Shown: in pieces, positions 45,441 through 58,249 of the stretch
Layout of the letters: each line of letters starts with the position of its first letter
Numbering within the stretch: position 1 is the first letter of the stretch
From: Diorhabda sublineata
Taxonomy: Eukaryota > Arthropoda > Insecta > Coleoptera > Chrysomelidae
NCBI RefSeq assembly: GCF_026230105.1
Contig: NC_079480.1
Span: 12,628,488-12,692,487 of the forward strand
Direction of reading: 5' to 3'
Length of the DNA stretch: 64,000 nucleotides
Program-made: the position numbers and the translations under genes
Notes under the pieces: generated by a model
Databases searched by the model: none
What the model saw: the letters and a program-made list of their open reading frames with translations, nothing else
What the model was told of the DNA's origin: nothing

Positions 45441-46850
45441 AATAAATCAAGTTAAAATACTTATTTGTGAAAAACAGTGACTTAATACTGTATTTTCCTG
45501 CTTATTATTTGACTTATCTTTCACAATAAGAAAACACGTATATTTTTAAACACGTACACATTTCTGTTTTGATTTAAAACTATTTACAAAAAATGTTAAG
45601 TACAATATGTACAGGTACGATAATTGCTGTTGTTAGCGGGAGCTCACAACACGTGTTTATAGACATAAGAGTACAAACTACTGTCTTTTCGGTTATTAAT
45701 AAATAACTATTGCACTGGAACTTAATGATAGATTCACGATGAGGGTAAAATTAATATGAGAGTTGCACAGAAAAATCAAAATCATACGTATAACAGTCAC
45801 TGCTACGATCGATACAAAAAGAAAATTGAAATTATAAAAAAAGAATCATCGAACTATAATTATAATATTTGATTGACGTTCATGACAAAATAAAAATCTT
45901 GCCAAAAAAATTAAAGTTTATAATTAACAAATAAAGAATAGGGGTTGATTGTAGAAGGTTAAAAATTTGGGGTTGTATGTATTTTTTAATGCTGTATCAT
46001 AAAAAAATAAAAACAAAAAGTTTTATCTGAAAAATAAAAAGGAAAAATTAGTGTCGGTCAAGCCGTTTCGGAGGAGTTCAATTACAAACACCACGACACG
46101 AAAATTTTATTTATTAGATAATCCAAGTTTATTTATTCCTTTATTCCACAAACTGATTGAGGTTGACAGAAATATAATTAAAATTGACAATTTTCAAATA
46201 TATTTACAGCGGATATACTTAATGAATCACCCTATATTACCAATATTCTATTCACGTTTATTATATTATAGAGATAATGTACTTTTCTTATCGGTTTTGT
46301 GGCTTGTCCGTCGATTTTTTTAACTACTTCTAATGACTAAAAAGGGGAACGAGAAATGCTAAAATGTGTATATTCATATAACGGTTTGTGTAGGCCATTA
46401 TGCCCGTTATTTATTTAGTTTTATGGAAATACGTGAAATATCAATATGCATCAATATTAACGAATTAAATTATTAAGAACCTGTGATATACCATGTCCAG
46501 GTGGTAGTGGTAAACTGGTCACCAAAATTACCTGCTCCACTAATACGACACGTGAATTGGTCACCGGAATTTAAAAGTGCATTTAATCCCTATAAGTAAA
46601 TTAGTTGCCAAGATTTTAAATCGGAAACATTTTACTTTGACTAGTTTATTATTCTAAAACAACATTCATCTAATAGTTCCTAAACATTAATTATATAAAA
46701 TTCTTTCAACTTTTTAAGGAAGATATAAAACATAAAAAATTTTCTCATACTACCTATCGTTTCTGAGTTATAGGCATTTAAAGTTGCGAAATCAAGTTAG
46801 AACTCGTAATATCGGCTGTTTTGTTCATTATTCTCTGACCGTAAATTATT
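45440..46850. other. Intergenic region with one dispersed-repeat end
   Basis: At 46050-46110 the text GTCAAGCCGTTTCGGAGGAG then ACACGAAAATTTTATTTATT resembles a repeat end widespread in arthropod genomes; its class is not certain. The 90-codon + frame beginning there shows no domain. Confidence 0.35.
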
Positions 46851-47695
46851 TATTCGGTGTTTATGATTGTAGTTTAGTCCCAGTTAGACTTGCAAGTATG
46901 TTTTTGGACAAAGATATATTTTTAGAAAACTTTTAGGGAGGCTTTGAAAAACCAAAACTTCTGAAGATAAACGTATTGTACCCAGAGATAGCCGGGATCT
47001 GTCTGTGAGTACTTCTGTTATGAGAGAAGATTAAGAGAAGCTGACTTTTATGTCTTAAAAATCAAATTAAGGAGTTGTAGTGAGCCTAAGATCATAAATA
47101 TTGGACGAATGAAGAATGGGGGAGAGTTTCATGGAATGAATAAAAGTAAAAAAGGTTTTTGGGTCTAAGAAAAGAGTATTTGGGAAGAACGGATACTAAG
47201 GCCATGTTTAAACTCGTAAAACACGGCGGAGACTCGGTGATGGTTTCGGAAGGTTTTGGAGGTAGGTGAAAATTCATCTTGCAGCATTACAAAAATTCCA
47301 AGCATTCCTCGGAGCTGTGCAACGAGTATTTGAAAGAATTGGGAAGAAAGAATGTGCCGAAAGTGATAAGTTGTGGGACAACTTGGACAGGTGAGGTAGA
47401 AAACATTGTCTCACCTCCACTTGCCATCTTTGGAATATCCTGAAAAAAGAATAGAACCAAATATACGACGTATATTTATTGAATGCCAAAATTGTGCACC
47501 AAAATAATAGAAGCAGCAGGGAGTTATATCGATGAATAAAAAATTCAAATACTATGTATTATTATGTAACTACTACAGAATGTAGTTTTGTCACGACAAT
47601 ATTTTCATGTATAGATTTGTTCATGAAAATAAAATCGTATTGTTTTTATTTGTTGTGTATCACACAAACTAAGCGGTGGGGGAAAACTTGTGGCC
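46850..47695 (+). pseudogene. Tc1 element relic, copy 2
   Basis: It begins with the same GTTTATGATTGTAGTTTAGT then CCCAG text as the 25.7-kb copy and continues through heavily broken Tc1 transposase frames (a KHGGDSVMVSEG-like remnant of the GGGSVMVWG block near 47225). It ends near TTGTGGCCGATAGTG (47689-47703), whose reverse complement CACTATCGGCCACAAGTTTT is Tc1-like. It is more decayed than copy 1. Confidence 0.65.
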
Positions 47696-47699
47696 GATA

Positions 47700-49280
47700 G
47701 TGAATATGTCCAATAACCAAACCTATTGGTTCCGTACCCATAGAGGAACCACATCCTATAGATAGTCAACTCGAGTTCTTGTTTCAGCGACGTCTCTTGG
47801 TTCATGAGCAGTACTAAACATACACGAAACAACAGTTTCCATTCTGCTTTTTGCGGCATACTTAAAATTCAAATCTTTGAATAGAGTTGTATCAACCAAA
47901 ACGATCGTGATGGTACCGCACCTTTTACTAACCCCAAACCTTTACTACTTTGTTTTAAATATATAGAGCTGACATTTTTTGGACATATTTTCAAATTTCC
48001 TGTCATGTTGTCCATAAAACCGATCCGGGTTAGACAGACTTAACTTAACTGGGCATCAGAATGAAGAGCAAACCTAAAATAAGTAAAACTTTGATATAAT
48101 TAACCAACCTTGTCCTTGTATATATGTGATATCGAAATAAAGATAATGTACATTAGTTAATATTCAGTAAATAAACAGTTTTACATTCTTTACTACAATG
48201 AGATTAAAAAGCTGTTTTTGGTAGACATCCACCCCAAATTAATTAAGCATTCACTATATTATGTCAAATGTCAATGCTGTTTTGTGATTGGCTTGACATC
48301 CCTTAGTTACCTAATCATCAAATCTATACACCTATTAGTTGTGCTCATAAGCCAAGAGAGGACGCTACGGTTCATTTTCTCCTTTCACACCAGTGAGTTT
48401 CCATACCCTGTCCGTACATAAAAATGCAGGTAAGTTCTCAAGAAAGCGCCGCCGACGAAGTTACATATCTGACAGGACCGGCAGAATCACGAACGACGAA
48501 GTACTAAGACGCATTGGTCGCATAAGAAAGCTGTTGATAATTATTAAGATATGAAAAACATCTTATATGGGACACAACTTACACAACGACAAATACCTAC
48601 TGTTAAGGAAAAGCATCGGCAAGAAGAAGAAATCCTGGCTCCGTTAAAAACGTGGTCGCCAACCTTCAATGAGAAGAGAAAGAGGAAGTTAGAAAGATCC
48701 AAATTATACAATTCAAATGTGACTATAATGAAGATACAGAATTTGAAGCAATTAACTTCGTGGGAGTCGTAGTACTAGGATTGATCCGGACAGTAGCTTA
48801 AAGGCGGGAGTCGTATTAGTACCATTTGCAACCACATTAGCGACGATGAAAGTGAACATGATTATGAAGAAGAAATTATACATCAATGGACTGAAATCGA
48901 GATTCCAACTACCACAGAACCGTTGGATCTCCGGATCTGTTCCCTCATGATGAATCCTACGTAATGATGGTAACAGAAATTAACTGATATCAGCATCAAA
49001 ACGTGAATGACGAGTAGAAGAAATTTTCAGGATTATTAACGCTAATGGGCCAAATTCCAAAAAGTCGATGAATATTGAACAGCAGATTCATTATTAGAAA
49101 CGACTAACGTCAAATTTTTAAACGTATTAGTTGTCCTAATGAACCAATGGAGTGCGCTACGTGCTAGTGACTAGCGATCTTAATTTTTTTGACGAAAAAA
49201 TGAAAAGTTAATAGAGAGGTTTACCATCCAAAAAATGGTAATTATATGAAGGCGAAACTGCCTTATTGAAAAATTTTCAT
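47700..49280. other. Intergenic region; unrecognised frame at 48551-48772
   Basis: The + frame contains a Lys/Glu/Arg-rich stretch with TWSPTFNEKRKRKLERSK. About 35 bp of it (AAAACGTGGTCGCCAACCTT then AATGAGAAG) recurs at 49360, after the LINE tail. A second frame near 48840 reads SDDESEHDYEEEIIHQWTEI, an acidic stretch of a kind found at piggyBac N-termini, but I cannot support that. Confidence 0.3.
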
Positions 49281-49282
49281 TC

Positions 49283-49345
49283 TAACCTCATCATCATCAT
49301 CATCAAGCCTTTCAATCCTTTGGATTATGGCTTTAAAATCCTTTT
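49283..49345 (-). repeat. LINE 3' tail, copy 2, with (GAT)n end
   Basis: CATCATCATCATCATCAAGC then CTTTCAATCCTTTGGATTAT matches 37895-37945 in CENP-S intron 3 and stops after about 60 bp, as a strongly 5'-truncated LINE insertion would. Confidence 0.7.
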
Positions 49346-49429
49346 TTGAGACGCATTTAAAAACGTGGTCGCCAACCTTTAATGAGAAGAAGGCATGAGA
49401 AGAAGAAGTAAAGACCCTTTTTGAAATGC

Positions 49430-51180
49430 AAGTAAAAGGATTACCTTGACAACCAATTTACATCCGTGCTGGAAGATTCACCGTAATCGCCCGCCTTTGC
49501 CTTCTGTCTTTTGTTTTTATGTCTCAAGGTTATGTCAGCGCTGACCTGGACAATATTTGCAATTGTGAAAGTTATTAAATGGCTAACTGAGCAACGCACT
49601 CCTATAAAAAATGGCAACATTGTATGATGTAAATAATTCTGCTATAAATGTTGACGAATGAAAATAGTTCTGACCTAATAGCTTCACTTTATTTTTTTTA
49701 TACAAATAAACGAATAATAATTTGAAGTATTCTAACTGTTTAATCTTCAGATAAATATATTGATAGTTTTTCTAAATGAGATGAAATTAAACTTTTTATT
49801 ATTAAATTATTTTATTAAAGAAGTTATAAACTATTCTAATTGTTTTCGCATCCACCGTATTCTATATATCTGGCGCCAAGTGATCTTTTTTTATTGTTTA
49901 TGTGATTGCCTCCAGTTTTAGACACGGTGGATTGGATAGTTTTCGTTTTCTCCCTGTATCTTATGAATAGAGATTTGATTTTAATTAATATTTAAGGGAG
50001 GAGGTAACTAAAGCCTTGATTATAAATATTGTAAATGATGAATGAAGAACCATTAACAAGAAAGCAAATATAATAATGGGGTAAAGTAAGTTAATGTAAA
50101 ATTCCTCACGTTCTTTATGATTTAGTTTGTGGGTAGCATTTACATATTTTAATGAGGGTCTCATCATGGTTTACATTGGAGCCCGCTGGAAGACGGATAG
50201 ACATTAGCGTCGGTGAAGTTTTAGACCGTTTATTTCATTGTTATTGAAAGTATAAGGTGAAGACAAAATATTGATAATGAGATATCTCTAGAAGTATTTA
50301 TATCGATAAATTTCTAATGAGTGATTCTAGGTTCAGCTTTTTTTAGATTTTTGCTAACAAACAATACTGAAAAATAAAAAAAATCTTGTATATCAAAAGG
50401 CTGCAAATTTAATTTTCGAGAGTTTCCACCCTCGATTCATTAAAGAGAAAAACAAAGAGACATTGGTCTTGGTTTGTTAACAACATCATTAAAATATCAA
50501 AAACAACTACGAAAAGGAAATGATTTGAATTTTAAGAAGATAAAGATACATTATTAAACCCAAAAAACCTATTGTCGATTTGATAAGAAGAGATATTAAT
50601 AACGAATAATTTTATATAATAGAGTACTTAACAACTTTAAAGTAGTCAAAGCTAGACTACTTCGGTTAAAAGTGGTATTAGAAATTGGACAGGTAAAAAA
50701 CAAGTTGAAATATACATAAAGTATGCAAAATGGTAGAATTGGGAGCAGAAGATAATGCACCAATTACAAAAATTAGTACCATTAATGATGAAGAAGATAA
50801 TTCTTGAAATATTGAAAACACAGCTTGGAATACGGCAAAAATACCAAAAATATTGGGAAGTAGAACAAATTGAGAATAAAAGCAGAAAATACACTGAATT
50901 ACGTACAAAGTTGAGCCCGACAGCTTTTGTTATGCGAGTGGAAAATTTACTTTCACATCTCAGCATGGAAATTTTACATCATTTGCTGAAACAATGATTT
51001 GGACCAAACCAAAGGATCATGTTAGTGATTGTTAATTTGGTAATTGGCACCCTGACTCCTCGAACTGCATCAAAGCTTCGGTTCAGTTTGAGCGAAGTGC
51101 CGAAATTGAAGAAAGATAACTAAGCAGTCGCCCAGGGCGTCATAGGGCTGAAAGGTTATTATAGAATGAAATAGGTGATA
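49430..51180. other. Intergenic region; possible upstream part of family X copy 1
   Basis: No recognised domain. An open + frame at 50755-50997 directly precedes the readable part of family X copy 1 and may belong to it. Confidence 0.3.
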
Positions 51181-51199
51181 CCATACAAGAAAATAAGAA

Positions 51200-51770
51200 A
51201 ATAATATGCGATTAAAAAGATGTCGGAGGTGGTGGTCGGAGGTGGTGACTCCCTCCAAACTGGCTGGCTTAGACTACAGTTTGGTTATACAAAAATCTGC
51301 AGTTAAATATGATCCTTTAGTGAACTCTGATGACATTCTTCTACCACCGATGCATAAAAAGCTCGGCCTGATGAAATTTGTATATTTCAAAGAGAAATTC
51401 TCTAAACTCAGCGAAATAAGAGTTAAAAAGGAAATATTGGTGGTGTCATAAATACCGCAAAGGGATAAATAGAAAAAAGGAAAACTTAATAATGAGGAAA
51501 AATGCGCTTGGGAATGTTTTGTAAATGTTGTTTAAGATTTTTTGGGAAACCATGAATCGGAAAGTTATAAAAATTTAATAAATTAACTTAATGCCATATG
51601 AAGTATTGGAGTGTGGTATGTCCTTAAAAATGCTGGAGTTTCATCTGGATTCTTTCCGGAAAATTTGAGTGCAGTGATTGATAAACAAGGCGAGAGGTTC
51701 CATCAAGACTTTCCTGAATGGAGACTTAGAAAAGACTTTCCAGAAACCAAATATTCACAAAAACATGAGT
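51200..51770 (+). pseudogene. Unassigned conserved repeat protein (family X), copy 1
   Basis: Blocks: VKYDPLVNSDDILLPPMHKK then LGLMKFV, KEKFSKLSEIRVKKEI, AWECFVNVV.DFLGNHESES, YKNLIN, FFPENLSAVIDKQGERFHQD and FPE. The order and wording match copies at 56155-57350 (-) and 60805-61400 (+). I remember proteins of this kind as multi-copy, unannotated sequences in many animal genomes, but cannot assign a class or catalytic domain. It is broken by frameshifts and lacks the FVGPQIR and SLK.HFLHS blocks seen in the other copies. Confidence 0.7.
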
Positions 51771-51899
51771 ATTAATTTTTTATTAAGCATTAATATCTCT
51801 AAATATGTCTGATGTCCTACGAAAATATAATTATTTGACAAAGAAAGTTATAATTCGGTTAATTAGTGTCACTGTATTGCTTTAATATATTCATTATAC

Positions 51900-52560
51900 A
51901 GAGTGTTTCGTTATTAAGATGATTTTTTACATCATTTAGGAAGTGGGGACGGGCTCTATCGCTCATGAAGATGAAACATGAGAGTGAAATCATTTTGGAG
52001 TTATTCTAAGTAGCCTTGACCATTCGGGGTATTATCAAAAAAATATTAACATACTAAATTATTACCCACTATTCCTCTCCACACATTAACACAAAATCGA
52101 TGTCGGAACTGTAGTTTGAGGGCTTTCATCTGCCCATAAACGTCATAAGAGAATTAATCAAACCGTATCGTGTGAAACCTAAACTTTACCATTAAACAGT
52201 ATTTTTCCAACGTATCATATCAACTCATCATAATCCTCTACTTTCTTGGCATTCACGTTCTGGATGTGAAAGGATTAAAGAAGTTGCTCCTGAATAATCC
52301 TATGAATATTTGTCGTCGATACGTTAAATTGTACATTTGGGATCAGTATGAACTGTATTTGATGCATTTTTCTCTAAAGCTGGTGTCCGTATAGTTCGTT
52401 GTTGACCTTCGCCACCTTCTTTTGGTAGGACACTTCTTAAAATATCATTTTATAAAAAATAATGGAAACTAGTTTAGTTAATTTAGTTAATTTATATAGA
52501 CAAACCTATTTTACTTGAGCTACGTTCAACTTTAACGAAAGTACTCCTCGGAAAGTATTC
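51900..52560 (-). pseudogene. Tc1/mariner-group transposase relic (family M3, copy 2)
   Basis: Minus strand: VLPKEGGEGQQRTIRTPALE, KNASNTVHTDPKCTI, YSGATSLILSHPE (the HTH zone: RTP..E..........S.R.....S..T), then after a deletion FIFMSDRARPHFLNDVKNHL with the second aspartate. The first-aspartate segment is compressed. DNA identity with 12350-12865 is obvious in TTCTTTTGGTAGGACA and AAAATATCATTTTATAAAA. It begins at ACAGAGTGTTTCG, likely the element end. Confidence 0.75.
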
Positions 52561-53430
52561 AATCTTCTGGCTTCTGACGAGTTATCAGAAGCCAAACCAT
52601 ACATCAAATGCATATCGGCATATCCACTAAATTCTACCATATTGAAACTTTAAATACGATGTGATAATCATTGATGACAGGTCACAAGTCGCTTGCATTA
52701 TTTAATTGAATATCACGTAGTAGCTTATTTGTCAGTAGCCTAATAAAGGAAAAATAATTATCAATCTTTTTGTAGTTTAGTATGAAGTACAAATGTTTAT
52801 TTATTTATTCATCAGCTCTCGAAGAAATTTTTGATTGTGTTTCAATACCTCCTGTTAGTATTTTCAAGGAATAATTAAATTTATGATAATTTTTTTCAGA
52901 ATGTCTCTTTATAACGAACAGTTTCCTTGGTTGAACAAAGAGTACCTTTTTTCTTGAGAAATCGATTGAAAAATCTTTTTCGCTATTTTTAGATTGTACA
53001 GGTTGTCTCTGTGAAAGTTACAAATTGTTAACCATTAGTTATGAACCGCCTTTGGCATTCAGATAGAATTATTTATTTCGTCAAACTTATATACTTAAAT
53101 TTGAGTTCTGATTTCGTAGGTTCAAAGTCCTATAACTCAGAAACAAATTTTTTTATGTCACAGCATTATTTTCACATCGTCTACTCACTCACTTATTTGC
53201 ATAAAGTCCCGGAGTACTCTTTGTATCTAAAAATATCATCTCACATCATGTACAAACTGTCGCTCAGATAAATTATATTTGTATATATATTTATTTATTG
53301 CAAATAGTTAATGTATATAATAAAATCACATGCAAAACATTTTTTCTTACCATATGTACAAGGACTTTCTCAACAACTGTCCAATTATTTTAATAATTAT
53401 GATATTAGTATTAAATCATGAAGGATATGT
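52560..53430. other. Intergenic region, nothing recognised
   Basis: AT-rich with one unremarkable short frame at 53041-53271. Confidence 0.4.
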
Positions 53431-53439
53431 ATTATCCAT

Positions 53440-53755
53440 ACATTATCCATAGTTTATATTGATTGTGACGCTTTCTACATAGGGCAGACATTTGAGTATT
53501 TAGGAAATAGACTAAAAGGTCATCAATAGGAAAAAGAACTGCATTATTTAACGAACCACGAAATATCAAAAAAACATTCAAATTCAATTATAAAGATTCA
53601 AAAATTCTTGAAAAGGAATCTGATACAGGAAAAACAATTTTTAGATATGGTTCATATTCATAATAACGAGAAATCTATCGATGATGAAAAAGACCACTTT
53701 CTACATTTATATTTTCATATTCATGATATAGAAAATATTGAATGATGTAAATACG
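53440..53755 (+). pseudogene. Penelope-like retroelement GIY-YIG endonuclease scrap
   Basis: Readable in shifting frames: YIDCDAFYIGQTFEYLGNRL then KGHQ, ALFNEPRNIKKTFKFNYKDS, KILEKESDTGKTIFRYGSYS, NNEKSIDDEKDHFLHLYFHI. C..FYIGQT...L..R...H is the GIY-YIG nuclease pattern. The following ILDKE..T.KR...E..HI...  INY.TD pattern is specific to Penelope/Athena elements. The reverse transcriptase part was not found upstream. Frameshifts show it is dead. Confidence 0.8.
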
Positions 53756-53769
53756 CAAATTTTTAGTGC

Positions 53770-55360
53770 CAAATAATATGTGAATAAAGACTGAAAGTAG
53801 TCAAAATATTTACCTGTTTTAAAAAAACTAATTTTAAATCAGAGAAGTCCTTAAACCAATTTAGAAACAAGAGCATATCAAAAGGTCTAAAAAATTAGAT
53901 ATTAAATAAATTTATACACTATTCAAACTTTTCCTTAGACTCTGAGACTGTTCTAAATAAAATTCTTCCAAATGCTATTATTATATATAATCCATTGTAT
54001 CGAAGATATCTACGCTACTGTTTGCACCTGCAGTTAGTTTCTTTACCCACTCTAATATCTAGTCGTCGAACTTGCTAATGATCTTTTTCGAGATGATATT
54101 TTAAATTATACTCAAATCGAACATATTTATGATATTCCCGATACGAAGCGCTTCATTCTTGAAACATTTATTTATTATTCCGTTTGTTACCATCGTAATT
54201 GTCCTCGTTTTTTTTTTTAAAAAAGGAAGCTCAAATCTTAATTTTTGGTTTGTAACTAACCGGTTTGTTTTTATTCATACAAATCTTGATGATTGATTGG
54301 ATGTGGTGGATGGATAGTTACCACCTATATACATGGGCAGGAAGTTTGATTGTTATATAGCCAATATCAAACTTTTGTTTTATGTCCTGGAAGAGCATCA
54401 ATACTCAAATTAGTCCTCCAACCTTAAGATAAGAAGAAAACTTCAAAAACTGCAGAAATCCAGAAATTATAGTCGAAAAAAAATTTTATATGTTAAATGT
54501 AAATAAGCAATCCTCTGTGTATAAAATCGTTGTATTGATACTTTGACACGTGTGTAAGTGAAGGCGCACATTGAGACACGTGCGACGCAACTCACATTTT
54601 CGTATATAACCAGCACAATGAAAGAGTCAATGGGAAAAAAACGGGGAAAAAAGAGTAACTGAATGAAACGCCTGTGAAGGAAAGTAAAACCTTAACGTGA
54701 TGATGGACATTTTTTTGGCCATGTATGAAATAGCAAAGAAAATGCTTGCTACATACCAACATATCATAAGAAACAGAATATATCAAGCAGTGTCAGAAGT
54801 AGAAGCTGAAGCAGATAGGCCCTTCTTCACGATAAAATTTTTTACCAACTGGTCCACAGACTCCAATTTTGCATCAGCTTTAACCAATATACCTCAGAGC
54901 GCCTACAACACATCAACATGATACTTCCTTGCTTCCTACTGATATTTCACTAGCACACCTCTATAATCTGGTACAGAGGCACCAGACACAGTGAACAGTA
55001 CGAAGATACCGAATTGTCTTTTCATAAATCAGTTTAAGAAAATGTATTCCAGTGTTGTTTTTTTTAAATGAATAAATTCTTAGTTTATATTAAATACATT
55101 TTCTACTTCAAGAATAAAGCTAGTTTTTCTTTCGATCCTGTAGGTGTCTGGGTATTACAATGTTCAGAATAAAATGTCTCTTCCATTTATTATATTGTGA
55201 ACTTCATCAAACTGATTTTTATTAAGTCGGAAATAATTACCAGATGCCAAATTAAATTCGCCATGATTCAACCTTTTTCTGAGAGAGAAACGCTTCATTG
55301 TCAAAAGATTGTTATTGATAATTAAGCAAAGATAAAAATAAAATAATATATTATTAGAAT
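53770..55360. other. Intergenic region, nothing firmly recognised
   Basis: Poly-T/poly-A rich around 54210-54235. A + frame at 54697-54921 has no recognisable domain. Confidence 0.35.
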
Positions 55361-55369
55361 AGAAGCCGT

Positions 55370-55860
55370 TTACAGAGAGGAAGGCACTTTCCAGTAAATA
55401 TGCCCTAAAATTATAGCGGAATGCGGTAAAGATGATATCGATTTGATTTCAATTGGCAAATGATTGTGCATTTTTTTCGCATTGTAAATTATTGAGCCCT
55501 AAACTAATTCTGAACGTTGAGATCAAGATCCGCGTTCCTAAATGGATAGCCATGCGACGATCTTTCTGAAATTGGAAAAGCGTGTTTACGAATTAGGCAA
55601 ACAGATTCAAAGATGAATAAGGAAGGAAGAGTCAGAATTTTTAATCTTTTAAAGAAGTCTCTTCAGTGAGTCCTGCTGTTTAGTTCGAGTAAGTTCTCTT
55701 TTGTAGTTTGAAGATTCGCTGGAATTGAGGCGCACCACACGTATCCCAGAAGGGAAGGACAATCGGAGATGCGACTCAATAAGGGCACAATAGACTGTTA
55801 AGTAGGTGGATAAGTACAGATATTCAGTAAGTTCATGTAATTGCTTTTCCAATATTCTAA
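55370..55860 (-). pseudogene. LINE ORF2 C-terminal relic
   Basis: Minus strand: LTVYCALIESHLRLSF (the YYALFHSHLRYG pattern), then frameshifted KRLKILTLPSLFIFESVCLI, RKHAFPIS, and HLPIEIKSISSLP. These are the usual C-terminal landmarks of Jockey/CR1-type reverse transcriptase proteins. The catalytic palm is absent. Confidence 0.75.
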
Positions 55861-56154
55861 TTTTTGATAAGTCGTACTGCTAAACTTTTGTTTCCCAATC
55901 TGCATCCAAATTTGATTCAGAACATCAATCTAGTAATACCATTTATTTAGAAGTTTAAGTATTAGTTTTTCTGAAGGTAGTTTTCATAATTATATGAATG
56001 TTTTTTTCCATTTTTGCTTTTACCTGTTCACCTCACATCTATTGCGTCTGAAGTTGTTTAAATAGAAATGGGAATAATTGGAAGACTTTAAGCATCTGGA
56101 AGGTCTCTCTAAAGGTCTACCAGAATTGAGACGCTCCATCTTCCTTGGTATCTT

Positions 56155-57350
56155 TTTTCTATCGTTTATCTTGCTCTTCACTCATATCTCCTAAATTTTC
56201 TGGAAAGTAGTCGAGGTAGGAATGAAGAAAATGAGCTTTTAAACTCATCAGGCAACCTAGTACTTGAAATGCTTTTAACATTATTTTAACGATTTGTTTA
56301 TAGTTAGGGTCTTTGTTATTGCCTAAAAATTTCTCTATGACCTCTTCCAAGACAATCCACACTTCTCTTTGAGGATCCGTCATGGTTGTGATGAATTGTA
56401 GACCAGCCATAAGACGTCTAATATTTGGTCCAATTAAAACTCCTTCTGTCAACTTTGCCGTCGAGAGGCCTGGAAACTTTGGTATTAAGTATTTGAAGGA
56501 ATTTTCATCTCTTGGAAGTTACTTTCCAAATTGCTTCATCAATCCCAGCTTTATGTGAGGTGGGGGTAGAAGAATTTGATGAGGAGGCACCAAAGTTTCA
56601 TGTAGGACGTTCTTTCTGCCAACGTCAAGCTTCATCGGAGGCCAAAACTTTTTGTTCCAGTGATTTGCTCGGTCTCTACTATCCCATAGGCACAAAAAGC
56701 AAGAGAATTTGGTAAACCAGATTGTTGTTTGACGAACATGCCCAAGATTTTAAAATCACCGCACCATCGCCAATCGTGATCTTTATATTTTAATTTGCAA
56801 TGAACCAATTCCAAGTTCTTGTAGGTTTCCTTGAGTTATATGGAATGACCGGAAGCATAGAAACCGCTATTGTGAAACAGAAGGCTTCTTTTTGAAGTAT
56901 CTATGTGCTTGGTGGTATGAGATCTTGAATGTATTCATCAAGCCTTTAATATTGGTACAATGAACCAACTCGTCCTCTTGGGCAGAGTAGGAAGTGAACT
57001 ACTTCTGACGATATCTAAATTATGAGGAAGACACTCCCTGCAACAGTAAGTTCTCGTTTTTGATTCTTGATCCAAGCAACTCAGCAGCGTTTTTGGGAAG
57101 AATCAAGTTACTTACCAAATTATTTAGCTCGCCCTAGTAAAACAACTTTGGAGTGCTCTCACATTCAAATTCAAAACTTGATTTGTCATCGGGTTCAAGT
57201 ACAGCAGCATCTTCGTCAGAACATGGAATTTCTTCCAAGGTAGCTGGGGCTTTGGGCCCTGGCATGAGGGATGGGACGAATAGTTGATTTGAATTATACC
57301 CTTCCAAATTACACGAACAAAAGTAATGATAGTTATGACATGTATACATT
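56155..57350 (-). pseudogene. Unassigned conserved repeat protein (family X), copy 2 (longest)
   Basis: Minus strand, in order: PSLMPGPKAPATLEEIPCSD, SSFEFECESTPKLFY, GELNNLVSNLILPKNAAELL, GSRIKNENLLL, a poorly kept stretch, ELGTGSLQIKI, CFLCLWDSRDRANHWNKKFW, NVLHETLVPPHQILLPPPHI, KLGLMKQFGK, NSFKYLIPKFPGLSTAKLTE, GVLIGPNIRRLMAG, EKFLGNNKDPNYKQIVKIML, KAFQVLGCLMSLKAHFLHSY and LDYFPENLGDMSEEQ. The C..C..W.SR segment could bind zinc. The last 97 residues (56159-56452) are uninterrupted; upstream there are stops and frameshifts. No nuclease, polymerase or recombinase motif is obvious. About 400 residues are represented. Confidence 0.75.
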
Positions 57351-57599
57351 TAAAAACAATGATCAAAATAAAATTGTACCTATTTATTCGTGACCCAAAA
57401 ATTCCCTCTTTTAGTTTACATAACACCCAAATACATAGAAATCAGTTGAAAACATCCAGACAGCACTTTGTTGTAGCCCTGTGTTATGAATAGTCACCCA
57501 ACACGTTTGTCTGTGTCGATTCCTTTCGAGTCATGAAACAGCAAATGTTAGACTTTCGAGACAAATTGATGTTAGAAGTGTTTACTAATAGTTAGTCGA

Positions 57600-58242
57600 G
57601 AGAGGCTACGAAAAATAGTTTTCATTGAAAGAAAAATTCAGTTTGGAAAATTCTTTCAGAATGAATGGTCTCATTCATAAATCCATTAGAACTTGGTGGC
57701 GTGCTCTACGTCGTTGGGGATTGTTATTGAAAAGAATGGACAATAAGGAAGTTATATTGAGTCACAGCGCTTGCAAAACTCAAAATAGAATCGAAAAAAT
57801 AACAGCTGGATCAGAAAATCATAAGATTTACCTAGATAACACTTGGTAAAGCTCCTATGATACTCCCAGTAGAGTATGGGTTGTCTCCCATACAATCGCG
57901 GTAGTTTTAGAAGATTGGTTCCAAAATAAATTAATTGCTGCATTATGACATGACGTGACACATATAAAAAATCATAATTTTTCAAAGGATAACGTTTGTA
58001 AAAAAATTGTAAAGGAAGCAGATCACGAAGTAATGTTTAATCCGGTAGAATTGATATCTCATAAATTAGAATCTGATGTACAGACTCACAATAATACACA
58101 AACTTTGAACATTGCTGAGATCGAGGTGATAAAAGCGGAAGTTAAAAATGTAACCGCAGAAAACTGGAGAAACTGTATTCAACATGTGAAAAAAATTCAG
58201 AGCTCCTATAGATGTATGTACACAAATAAACTTTATTCGTAA
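57600..58242 (+). pseudogene. IS630/Tc1-type (DDE_3) transposase relic
   Basis: First part: RTWWRALRRWGLLLKRMDNK then EVILS and NHKIYLDNTW, the segment LHRFLK.LGF.WKK..N..V...YLDETW that carries the first catalytic aspartate. After a deleted middle, the second part reads FNPVELISHKLESDVQTHNN, AEIEVIKAEVKNVTAENWRN, CIQHVKKIQ. NP.E..W...K..V is the third-residue (glutamate) block, and TAEDW..CV.H..K is a typical C-terminus. The second aspartate block is lost. It has two long open pieces separated by stops. Confidence 0.75.
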
Positions 58243-58249
58243 GATCCAG

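Noticed and set aside
48551..48960. Possible piggyBac N-terminus from the acidic SDDESEHDYEEE segment
   Set aside because: Acidic stretches are common in low-complexity frames, and no catalytic block follows.
50652..50966. 104-codon minus frame with hydrophobic, Phe/Cys-rich content
   Set aside because: It overlaps another frame on the opposite strand, is AT-driven and has no conserved motif.
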